The position numbers and the translations under genes were made by a program. A stretch of DNA of 64,000 bases from Solen grandis (taxonomy: Eukaryota; Mollusca; Bivalvia; Adapedonta; Solenidae): assembly GCA_021229015.1 (NCBI GenBank), contig CM037788.1, positions 47,918,033 to 47,982,032 on the forward strand, read 5' to 3'. Below are positions 11,601 through 20,329 of this stretch, in pieces (position 1 is the stretch's first letter; the number at the start of each line of letters is the position of its first letter). The notes under the pieces are model-generated. The model ran no database searches. It was not told the origin of the DNA and worked only from the letters and a program-made list of their open reading frames with translations.

Positions 11601-13988
11601 TAATGTACGGGAATTTACAGTCAGAGGAACCTTTATTTATAATCGTATTGAATGAATGAATGAATGAATGAATGAATGAATGAATGAATGAATGAATGAA
11701 TGAATGAAAATATTTAAAAGAATGAAAAGAGTATAATTTATTTGCTCTATGTTAAATAATTCAATATATTTTATTTTACGTAAAGAGGTTTAGTTAATGA
11801 ATAAATACACAAAAAGATATAACTTCACAGAGAGACAAGAGTCAGAGAAAATTTACAGACGTGTGTGTTTATCTAAGCTATGTTTATCACACCGTTATGT
11901 ACGGGAATTATCAGTTTCAGAAATGTTGTTTCTTATTTATTCCTTCCCTAAGGTTTCACATCTACAAGTAACACAAATAAATGAAACACCCATCACAAAC
12001 CGTAACCAAAATAAATAAATAAATACATAAAATAAATAAAAAATAAAAAAAAAAATAATCACTCTTTTCTCCTTCTCCCTCATTCATGGCCTCACTCTAT
12101 AATATACTCTTTTCATTCTCTTTCTCTAAAACATTTCAATATTTTCCTTTTTTTCTTTCATTTTCTAGATATATTTTTTTTTTCATTCATTCATTCATTC
12201 ATTCATTCATTCATTCATTCATTCATTTTTAATATTTCTTTATGATTAAAAAGAAAAAGGTTCCGCTGAATTTGTAAGGTCCCGTATATTAAACATAAAT
12301 TTACCGAATATTTTGACCAATATATTACGTTTCTATTTTTCAAAAATTCAATTCAATAATAATAACATTTACATATTACATAAATAAACATATAAAAAAA
12401 ATCTAATACAAAAAAAAATCGTTTAAGAAACAATTCATTTTTCCTCTCTCACATCCTTCTCTCATTCTGACTCATTTAATTAACTTTAATTAATGTCTAG
12501 GTTAACCCTTTCCCTCATATAGATTTATTTTGACGCACTCAATAGGTACCACATAAAGCCTGATCTGCAGAAAACCACAGTTAAAAATTACCAAATTTAT
12601 TTACAAAGTCCTCATTTCCAGACCACTGAGGAGCAGCGGACAGCATAAAACCTGATCAGCCTGCGAGTTTATTCGCAGGCTGATCTGGTTTTATGCTGTT
12701 CGCATAGGTCTTTTCATGGTATCCTCTATGAGGGAAAGGGTTAATGATATTTTAGAATAAACAATCTACTTTCACACATGCGTTAAGGTGTGATATACAT
12801 ATTATAGGTAAACACTATACAATATCCAAACCTTTTACTATATAAAATCAATTTACCGAACTGGTAATTTACCGAAATGTCCGTAAATCGTTGGATTTAA
12901 CGTCCCACCAACAGTATTTCAATCATTTGGAGACTATGTCTATTTTCCTTATATTAAATCGCCTATCCTTTCAAACTATGTTCCCTTTGTAATAATTATT
13001 TCATATATTTTAAAGCTGTCATTAGAATTTCTCTAGACTTATTTGTAAAAACTCCAATGTTAAACAACAATATCGGCTCAAGAGATAAAAAAAAAAGCCA
13101 AACTATTTTGATACTGGTGAAAGTAAATTAATATATTGCATTCCAAATTAAGAGGCCAGTATAGTAGTTTAAGCTATGATATGTTGAAATATTGACCTTT
13201 CTTTCGTATGTAGATACGCATGTGAAAATGAATTTCAATATTTCTATGAAAGTCCTTTATACCGAAATCCTCGAGTACTCTTGCTTCAATTCTTTTCACG
13301 ATTTTCTATAACAAATTTAAAGAATGCCTCTCAACGGGTCAAAATCAATATCTTACGAAGGTAATATTTATTTCTTGTGTAGGTTTAATATACATTGTAC
13401 ATACATTACACCTGATTTAAACCTCCTTTTTTCTACAAATCTTACATTTTAATATTCTCTATTCCCAGTTATTTCATTTGATTAATATGTTTTGATTAAT
13501 ATTGGATGCTTTTTTTATGCTTAACGTCATGTTTTTTTTTTTCCTTTGGCGAAGTTATACTGTGCTAATACTTAGAGCCATTATCTCCGGAAAATACACG
13601 AAGGATTCCGGAAGTAAACAAGTAACACGATTGGTCAAGTGATGTACAAACACTTGACATCATCAGCTATTATCTCCAAAAAATAAACGAAGGATTTTGG
13701 AGATAAACGAAGAAACATGATTGGTCAAGTAATATACATGTGTACTTGGACTTAATACATGAAGATTCCGGAGATTAGCGAAGTAACACCATTGATCAAA
13801 GTACCTTAGGGTCCCGTTCACCGTGAGGCCCGCCGATAGAGCCGATTTCAGGGTGTGGATGGGCTCATACACATAGAAAGCATCCTTTGCTTGCTGTAAA
13901 ATGTCCCCAGTAAGGCTCGAACCGCTTCGCATGTAGGTCAAAATCAGAATCTGGGTCACCTTGGAAGACTGCTTATTGTCTGTATCAG
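4972..13988 (-). CDS. Carbohydrate sulfotransferase (CHST-like), three 3' exons of a partial gene
   Basis: Golgi type II membrane enzymes of this family move sulfate from PAPS to sugars of glycoproteins or proteoglycans. Three minus-strand exons fit: 13988-13805, 7502-7396 and 5633-4972. Junctions are ..AAG|gtactt, ttcag|GG..CTAG|gtatgg and cttcag|GA, and phases agree exactly: exon 1 leaves AG, exon 2 supplies G (Arg) and leaves G, exon 3 supplies GA (Gly). Exon 1 carries the 5'-phosphosulfate loop (TYMRSGSSLTGDIL) and YVYEPIHTL. Exon 2 carries RYWFSCQLDKL. Exon 3 carries the 3'-phosphate site HLVRDPRATLFSQS and YENIALRP. The stop is at 4974-4972 and an AATAAA lies about 50 bases further on (4924-4919). 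The joined part is about 316 residues. Vertebrate CHST1 is about 411, so a 5' exon with the start and membrane anchor is missing, probably beyond 13988 or in the gap at 14517. Introns are 6302 and 1762 bases and full of repeats. Which sugar is used cannot be told. Confidence 0.9.
6073..6090. repeat. Poly-G run
   Basis: A homopolymer of about 16 G. The length is probably unreliable in assembly. Confidence 0.9.
6388..6500 (+). mobile_element. tRNA-derived SINE head
   Basis: An A-box-like GTGCAGTGGTTAAAAGCC is followed 30 bases on by a B-box-like GGTTATTGATTCGAATCCC, spaced as in a tRNA. The acceptor stem does not pair well, so it is a SINE head or relic and not a tRNA gene. The downstream body is not one of the better preserved families here. 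Confidence 0.55.
6893..7166 (+). mobile_element. tRNA-headed Meta/MESC-type SINE, copy 1 (full length, with TSD)
   Basis: The head resembles a class II (Ser/Leu-like) tRNA: GCCTCTGTGGCCGAGAGGGT, then a B box GGGTTCGAATCCC. The core follows (GCTTGCGGTTGGTCGGTGG, CTTCCTCCACCTGTAATTAG, GGACGTCGCTATATGAC) and a tail of AGTCA repeats. TCAATGGTTG flanks both ends (6893-6902 and 7157-7166), as after target-primed reverse transcription. It lies in the second visible intron of the sulfotransferase gene. Confidence 0.85.
7396..7502 (-). CDS. Sulfotransferase short middle exon
   Basis: This 107-base exon encodes about 36 residues including VDILRYWFSCQLDKLF and RGLSDGFLG. It was found by phase: it is the only candidate seen between the two larger exons that begins with one base and ends with one base of a split codon, as the flanking exons need. 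The acceptor has the short tract ataaactttcag and sits 25 bases from the end of a piggyBac-type MITE (7528 onward). Confidence 0.85.
7524..7735. mobile_element. piggyBac-type MITE, copy 2 (right end lost), next to a splice acceptor
   Basis: TTAA (7524-7527) then CCCTTTCCCTCATATAG, as in copies 1 and 3, with the same internal palindrome. Similarity stops near 7731 at the edge of the 180 bp satellite, so the right terminus is missing. On the sulfotransferase strand the MITE ends 25 bases before exon 2. Confidence 0.8.
7745..8890. repeat. Satellite of ~170-195 bp units with GGAATAAGGAAC palindromes
   Basis: At least six units begin at about 7965, 8137, 8330, 8498, 8677 and 8874 with TCGAATAAGGAA. 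Each has the palindromic GAATAAGGAACTGGTTCCTT, then CAAACGCGAATAAGGAACAG, AGATGCATATGA, AATTAAGCATGAGAAATA and AGGTTCCAAGTGCTTAAGAA. The units are close in sequence. Weaker, partly inverted relatives continue to about 9640. Confidence 0.85.
8890..9960. other. No gene recognised; scattered satellite relics
   Basis: Fragments of the CCTTATTC/GAATAAGG palindromes occur at 9370-9400, 9430-9475 and 9590-9630. Otherwise this is unassigned intronic sequence. Confidence 0.5.
9961..10973. mobile_element. Helitron-like/pearl-like element with ~160 bp tandem core
   Basis: GTCCCCTACCGG (9963-9974) recurs inverted as CCGGTAGGGGAC (10941-10952). Near each end is a hairpin: ACCGGTGTTCACACCGG on the left and GTGTTG-CATA-CAACAC (10958-10973) on the right. 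Between them lie four ~160 base units starting GATCCCGCGATAACTTTATA near 10051, 10207, 10370 and 10530, each with GGTTGCTATGGTAACGG. Short conserved arms around ~160 bp tandem cores are the layout described for bivalve 'pearl' elements and Helentron-associated elements. No coding sequence, so non-autonomous. Confidence 0.6.
11213..12897. mobile_element. Foldback element with 8 bp target duplication (FB2)
   Basis: The ends CGGACGTTTCGGTAAATTAC (from 11228) and the inverse of GTAATTTACCGAAATGTCCG match with few differences. GTTGGATT flanks at 11213-11220 and 12890-12897, giving an element of 11221-12889. The arms pair over about 500 bases: both hold matching runs (GAAT)n at 11648-11708 and (ATTC)n at 12183-12227, and TTTCTTAAACGATTTTTTT against its inverse. 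The right arm is interrupted by MITE copy 3. The spacer (about 11760-12090) has no recognisable gene. An 8 bp duplication fits hAT- or Merlin-type mobilisation. It lies in the long sulfotransferase intron. Confidence 0.75.
12502..12744. mobile_element. piggyBac-type MITE, copy 3 (complete, nested in FB2)
   Basis: The element 12506-12740 is flanked by TTAA (12502-12505 and 12741-12744). The opposite arm of FB2 keeps the empty site: its inverse reads CTAGGTTAATGC with one TTAA. This confirms the 4-base target duplication. Same termini and internal palindrome as copies 1 and 2. Confidence 0.88.
12898..13804. other. Intronic sequence, nothing named
   Basis: AT-rich DNA in the sulfotransferase intron. 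At about 13570-13790 three similar motifs (GAAGGATTCCGGAAGTAAAC, GAAGGATTTTGGAGATAAAC, GAAGATTCCGGAGATTAGCG) form a short decayed tandem repeat. Confidence 0.45.
13805..13988 (-). CDS. Sulfotransferase exon with 5'-PSB motif
   Basis: This 184-base exon has an acceptor (cgaaaatcag|CT) and a donor (CCTAAG|gtactt). It starts with two bases of a split codon, followed by DTDNKQSSKVTQILILTY and the phosphosulfate-binding loop MRSGSSLTGD, and ends in VNGTLR with the last codon split. No in-frame ATG with a membrane segment is visible between 13989 and the gap at 14517. Confidence 0.88.
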
Positions 13989-14516
13989 CTGATTTTCGTG
14001 AGAAAAAGCAACAAGTAACAATACGTTTATAAAAATTACAAAATGTATTTAGTGGTAGTTTTGTCGGTAATTGTAACAGTCGAAGAGGTAGCAGTAGAAG
14101 TTGGTAGTGCTCCAGAAGTTATGAAGTATATTAGAAGTTGTATTATTTGAAATTGTATAAGTTGAATTTATGTATCGCACTCGACATCTTGTTACATAAA
14201 TGTTTTTATTTTTATAATGATGAGGATGATACTTATATCATAAAAACATTTTTTTTTATCTGTAAACTAGAAGCAGATGCTAATCAGTTCATCTACTGTC
14301 TGACAGGGGTGATAATCGATTTTTTACATCCATTCTTTAATGTAACACAGTAGTGTACTTTTTTGTCTTTCAGAATCTTATTTAAAGTAGTATCTTAATG
14401 AGTTTTTAAGTTAGGATTAGCATATGTTTCTAGTTTTGTATCGTGTACATATATACATGTGTATTTGATTGATTATATTTTTTATGTTTCGTGTCTCTTA
14501 TAACTCATTTTGAGTG

Positions 14517-14616
14517 NNNNNNNNNNNNNNNNNNNNNNNNNNNNNNNNNNNNNNNNNNNNNNNNNNNNNNNNNNNNNNNNNNNNNNNNNNNNNNNNNNNN
14601 NNNNNNNNNNNNNNNN
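14517..14616. other. Assembly gap (100 N)
   Basis: A run of N of standard placeholder length. The true size is unknown. A 5' exon of the sulfotransferase gene may lie in or beyond it. Confidence 0.98.
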
Positions 14617-16640
14617 TTTGTGATCCCCCTTTTCGTCGTCTTTTTTCGGCGTCGTCAACAATTTGTTTAAACGACTCTCCTCTAAACAGGGGCAAATTTA
14701 ATGAAACTTGGAGGAATGTTCCTTGGGTGAGGTTTTAAAAAATTAATCGGTTGGCAGGCTACAAAAAGAAAAAATTTTAAAAACAAAAATTTCTCCTTAA
14801 AAACTTGGGCCGTTTAAATTTTTTGGTACAGATTTTCCTTGGTCAAACCTTCCAAAATTTTAAAAATTTTCCGACCTTTAAAAAAAAGGCCGCCGGGGGG
14901 GGGGTTTTTTGCCTTTAGTTAAAAAAAAACCTTTAAACAACACTCCTCTGAACTAGGGGAAAATTTTTTTTTTAAACTTGGCGGGTGATCCGGGAAACCT
15001 TTTCAAAAATTGCTAAAAAAAATTTAAATAGTAAACCCCTGGTTCCGGGGCAACAAAAAAGAAAAAAAAAAAAATTTAAAAAAATCTTCTTAAAAACTGG
15101 CCAGTTTTAAAAAAATTGTAAATTTTTCCTTGGGGGTAACCTTCCCCCAAAGTTGCAAAAATTTTTTCCCCCAAAATTAACGGGGCCGCCAGGGGGGGGG
15201 TTTTTTGCCTTTTAATTGTATTTGGGAAAAATTTAAAACAACTTCCTAAACCACGGGAAAATTTATTAACTTGGAGGGGATGCCGGGCCCCCCTTCCAAA
15301 ATTCCTAAAAAAAACTTGACCCATTGAACCTGGTTGCCATGGCAAAAAAAAGAAAAAAATATAAAATTAAAAAAATCACTTCTTAAAATACGGCCAATTT
15401 TAAAAAAAAAATTGTGTTTTTCCTTGGGAAAACAAATTTATCTCGGTAGCGTTTTTGGGCCCAAAGGGCCTATTGTTTACGTTAAAAATTTAAAAGATAG
15501 AAAAAAAAGGCTTGATTGGCATCAACGGTTAAATTGTTTTTCTTTTTAATTTCTAAAGATTGGGCAACAAAAAATGACTTAAAAAATTTAAAAATTCCCT
15601 TTTTTTTCGCACGTTAGTTGGCATCCTTTTAAAGCTTTATTTGAAATGGGACAAAAACATTTTAAATCGAATGCAATACCCCAAAACTCAGTGAAAAATT
15701 GAAAAAAATAAAAGGTTTTAGGATTAAGAAAAAAATTACATATTTCCATTCCTTTTTTTCACCCATTTGAACAATCCTTGCACCAAAAAAACAAAATGGT
15801 TTGAATTCTTTGAAAAATGTTTTGGGGCATTGCTCAATGGGAATTTAATATGGGAATAAAAAATAAAAAAAAAATTTTAATAAAAAAACTACTTAAAAAT
15901 TTGGAAAAAAGAAATGACAGAGGGCTTTTAAAAAGGGGAATATATAATAAATATAAAATATATATAATTATAAAATTATATATATATTATTTTCTCTACC
16001 AATAATGATAAAAAAAAAAAAACTTTAAATTCCGTTCTTATTTTTTTAAAAACCCTTTACAAAAATAAAAACAATGTTCCTTTTTTATAAAGATTTTTTT
16101 TGGTACAAAATACGGTAATAGAATTTTAATCGGTTTTTAAAGTGTGAGTGGACGCGTGGGGAATTGTACGTTGCCGGGGTTATTTTGCCCGTGTAACTTA
16201 TACTACTTCTATCCTATAAAAACAAAACAACAAAATTTAAAAAAAAATGTCTCGCCCCCTTAACGGAAAAGTTAAAAATCGACTTTTAAAAAAGGGTGCG
16301 GGTACTGCGTGGTGATAGTGGGGGGGATTGTTTTTTTCCGGGCGTGCTATAGCCCGTTGTAAAAAGGTTGTCTGATAAGGGGGATTGGGGTTTAAATTGT
16401 TAATTTAGCCCTTAAAAGATATAAATTTTTTTTTATAAATCCCCCGGAAGATTATTTTTTACAAAATATTTAAATTTTTTTTGCATGATTTTTTTTTTTA
16501 AAAAGTATCTGCAAATTAGACATTAAATGACGGTTTGTAATTGGCAGGTGCCTTTAAATTCTCGAAAAATTTTAAAATGTAATTTTTTGGGACTCGTGTT
16601 TGTTTTGGAATTTATTAGGGGAGTTTAAAAAAGGGATCTT
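14617..16640 (-). repeat. Error-rich copy of the tandem-core repeat next to the gap
   Basis: The first ~120 bases are a minus-strand copy of the right part of the elements at 46625-47966: AACAATTTGTTTAAACGACT and GGAATGTTCCTTGGGTGAGG are recognisable. Three further positions (about 14748, 15040, 15330) echo its GTTGCCATGGCAAC motif in damaged form. Long A, T and G runs and small indels are much more frequent than elsewhere, which suggests unpolished consensus. Short open frames here are unreliable. Confidence 0.6.
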
Positions 16641-16659
16641 CACTGAAAAGAAAAAAGAT

Positions 16660-18735
16660 TGTGGTTTGATATTTTAAATTGAGTCCAACAGTTTCATTGC
16701 TCCGTATTTGGTGTACTTTGTTTAACTATATGTATGATGACTGTATACATCCTGACGCCTGGACAAAAGGTGCTATTGTACCAATTATTTAAAAAAAAAA
16801 GTGTGAAACAGACCCTCAAATTATAAGGTATTACTTTGGTAATTGTCACTTCAAAAATATTTTCATTAATGTTAAGAAATAGTATATGATTATTTGAGTT
16901 TACCGTCGCTTCGACAGTATTTCAGTCATATAGCGACGTCCAGCTAATTACAGGTGGAGGAAGGCCCTGAATTCACGGAAGCATCCGGGTAGAACCACCG
17001 ATCCATCGCAAGCCAGCTGGAAGGCTTCCTCACTGAAAATCCAAATGACCCTGTCGGGATTCGAACCCACGCGGTTAGGGGCTGAGTGAGTGTTAAAGTC
17101 AGCGACTTTACCCTCTCGACCACGGAGGCCCCTAAGAAATAGACTTAATGAAATGGTACGAAAATAATGATGTATTTACAGATAGCCAGTTCGGTTTTCG
17201 TGAGGGTCTAGTTTGTTGTTCTACGGCTGATGCAATATTTTTCTCCATTCTACTATAAAGTATGTATTATCAAAGCAGTCCAAACTTTGGTGTGTATTCA
17301 TTGATTATCAGCGTGCGTTCGATACCATTAACCGTGACGCTTTGTGGTATAAACTTATACATTCAGGCATAAGCTGTAAAATGGTCAGTATGATTAAAAA
17401 CATATAAAAGTGTCCAGTCATGTGTCAAATTGTCTAATAATGATATATCTGAGTTCTTTGATGTCACTATTGGCTTGAAACAAGGTGAGCCGTTATCACC
17501 GATTTTATTTCTATTTTTCGTGAATGATATTGTTGGAAATCTTGATTTTTAATTCACTTACAGACAAAGATCCAAATACCTATTTTATTTACAGACGACA
17601 TTTTTTTAATTTACTACAGATCCTGTCAGTTTGCAGTCCCAAATAGATAGCATAATCATTACTTTGTCAAAAGAAAGTCTGCTTGTTTGAAAAGAAAAAA
17701 ATGTAACAGAAATGTACATTTTTTTATTAATGGTGAGTCCGTCGAGATCCTTGACAGTTTTGTTTATTTAGGTATAAAATTTAATCACCTCGGTACTTTT
17801 ACAAATGCAGTTAAATACCTTATTATCTTTATTTGGCATAATTAAATTTGGGGGGTCTATATTTTAAAAGAGGTTGATAAATTGCATTTAAGGTTTTGTA
17901 AATATGTTCTTGGTGTTCAGAAACAAACGCCGAACGCCGCTATTTATGTTGAGCTCGGGAGGTATCCGTTATCACTTTTGTGTAAAGAACGATCACTTAA
18001 GTTTTGGTTTAAAATTATGAGTAATACTAATTTACCTATGTACGAAATGTATGCATTGCAACGTAATAAATAAATAGCACATGTTCGGTCAAAAGAAGAC
18101 ATTCTGTCATTGATCATTTACGATATACCAATGTAAGAGTTGACTTTGTTAGAAATTTTAATTATTTACCTTTAATGAAAAAATATATCAGAGATCAGTA
18201 TATTCAGGAATGGACCACACCAATTAATACTTTATCAAAACTGTGTACGTATTTTAAATTCAAAGTTAATTTCTGCTTTGAAGAGTATTTAGATAAAATT
18301 GATAGCGTTGATCTTAGAAAAATATTTACACGTTTTAGACTTAGTTCACACTGTCTTGAAAATGAAGTCGGAAGATTCCATGGTATAAATAGAAAAGATA
18401 GAATTTGTAAATCATGTACTAGTAATCTTGTTGAAATTGAGTATCATTTTTTCATGTGTTGTCAAATATATTCAGATATCTGTAAAAAGTATTTCGGTAG
18501 TATTAACTGGCTAACTATTAATAAATTTGATTATTTTATTAATAGTCTTAATAAAAATTCCTTGATAAAAAAACTGTTAAGTTTCTTAAGGAAGCTCTGA
18601 AAATACGGAAAAATACCTTGATGTTATTGCTACTTTGTCATTAAATTGTATTTGCCATATTCCGTTTGATTCACAATTTATAAATGGTCAAAGGCAATAT
18701 GTATTGCTGATTTACCAATAAACTTTGAAACTTTG
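16660..18735 (+). pseudogene. LINE reverse transcriptase relic (copy A)
   Basis: Conserved blocks of a non-LTR retrotransposon polymerase are readable in changing frames: PYLVYLFNYMYDD...HPDAWTKGAIVPI (16700-16790), DSQFGFREG (17180-17210), FIDYQRAFDTINRDALW (17300-17350), LKQGEPLSPILF (17475-17515) and a damaged YADD region (about 17590). A C-terminal part follows (17882-18600), with CKSC...EYHFFMCC resembling a zinc knuckle. It ends near 18735 in CTTTGAAACTTTGAA repeats. Several frameshifts and stops make it non-functional. A SINE interrupts it at 16883-17132. The clade is not determined. Confidence 0.85.
16873..17142 (-). mobile_element. Meta/MESC-type SINE, copy 2, inserted in LINE copy A
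   Basis: Full-length minus-strand copy: core 16899-17030, B box (inverse of GGGATTCGAACCC) near 17058, head ending in GGAGGCCCCT. TAAGAAATAG flanks both sides (16873-16882, 17133-17142), giving an unambiguous insertion into the older LINE. Confidence 0.88.
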
Positions 18736-18739
18736 AATT

Positions 18740-20160
18740 TTAGGTAATGAGTCTATAAATCATTTATATTCCACTTTAAAATTCCGAGTTTGTATAATGT
18801 TTTCATTTACCTGATTTTACTTTATTCAATTAATAAGACAAAGACGGTAAAATTAAAACTCACATGTGAAAAATTACAATTTCACACATTTTACAACTCT
18901 ATATTTTACATGACAATATTGAAATCCCTTTCGGTGAATGTGAGCGCTTTATATGAACAATGCTATTTGTTTATTTAGAAATCTAGGAATTTTTTTTAAT
19001 TTTAATCTCAGAATTGAGATTTTGAGGGGTTTTTTTAAATTAAATCAATGGTTTGGATATGTAAAGGAAAAAAGATTAGAATTAAAGTAATTTGTCTCTT
19101 TATTCATTTTTTTCTTAATCATGACGTTATCATGTAGAGTCATTAATAATGTCGTTAAATTTACTTAAACATCGGTTAAAATGTGTGTATTTATGTGTGT
19201 GCGTGTGTGTGTGTGGGGGGGGGGGCCTTTTGCCATATACAAAAATATTAAATTTAAATTGTTATTGTTAATACGCAATAAAGATGATATTATTATCATT
19301 ATTTTTTAAATTAAAGAAAATTTAGATTCAGCTATAACTAAGTTTTTATGTTGTTGTTTTTTTCGTGGCATCGGGTACAAATCTTGCTACATTGATTATC
19401 GTTTAAGTATTAAGACATGACAAGAGCTTGGTTTGATATTATTGATGTTTTTGTAATTCATTGTAAGTAGAACAATAAAATAAAAAGTGATACTCGGAAT
19501 CTATAGCGTTTTGTTTACATGTTTTGCATTTTTCGTTCTTCCTACTTATACAAAATATCTACCATTTTCAATTTCAAGTGAGTGATGGGATAAACGACAT
19601 TGCTATAAAGGTTCACCTTATTACATTAAAATGAATCCTAAATATTTTAAATATTCATCTCAAATCTTTGTTTTGGAAGACTATACAGAAAATCAATATT
19701 TTATAAATCACTTTAAAGAAAACTGTATCCTAACTCATAAAATGTTTCATTTTATTATTAAATTGATATTTATAGAGGAATAACATAATAACTATGAGAT
19801 ATTCAACATATACATGATCCCTTGGATAATCTGGGAGTTTCATTATTTTTTATCCAACTTTCTTTGCATAGCATTGATAGTTGGACGCTACCAAGTTCAC
19901 CATGAACTGCAACATTGTGTGTTTGTTAACGAACACCTCACATGTATTTGCAAAAAGAAATATTTATTTTAACTATTCCTTTGTTCCTTTGTAGTCATGA
20001 ATAACCCGAATGTTTGCCCCTTGCAGAATGAATATAGGGAACAACCAGTGAATCAAAACAAAAAAGGTTGGTTTTCTTATCTAAGTTTTTTCTGCTAAAT
20101 ATAGAAATCTAGGTATAAAACATGATAGGTTTTTAACGTTAGTTCAATTAAATCTTCACA
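18740..20160. other. No gene recognised; GT/G-rich microsatellite
   Basis: AT-rich DNA with an interrupted (GT)n followed by poly-G at 19185-19226. Small frames have no recognisable motif. Confidence 0.5.
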
Positions 20161-20167
20161 TAAATCA

Positions 20168-20328
20168 CATGTGAGGAAGCCTTCCAGCTGGCTTGCGGTA
20201 GGTCGGTGGTTCTACCCGGATGCCTCCGTGCATTCGGGGTCTTCCTCCACCTGTAATTAGCTGGACGTCGCTATATGACAGAAATACTGTCGAATGCATG
20301 GTAAACTCAAATAGTCAAGTCAAGTTAA
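20168..20328 (+). mobile_element. Meta/MESC-type SINE, copy 3, 5'-truncated
   Basis: Lacks the tRNA head. It begins at the core (ATGTGAGGAAGCCTTCCAGC), runs through CTTCCTCCACCTGTAATTAG and GGACGTCGCTATATGAC, and ends in AGTCA-type tail repeats. No target duplication was identified. Confidence 0.8.
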
Positions 20329-20329
20329 A

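Noticed and set aside
11797..12018. 73-codon ORF inside FB2
   Set aside because: AT-rich spacer frame without a recognisable domain.
14040..14140. Ser/Thr-rich minus-strand stretch as the sulfotransferase stem exon
   Set aside because: The only donor-like site gives the wrong phase for the exon at 13988.
15076..16005. Lysine- and phenylalanine-rich small ORFs after the gap
   Set aside because: They come from homopolymer-rich, probably erroneous sequence.
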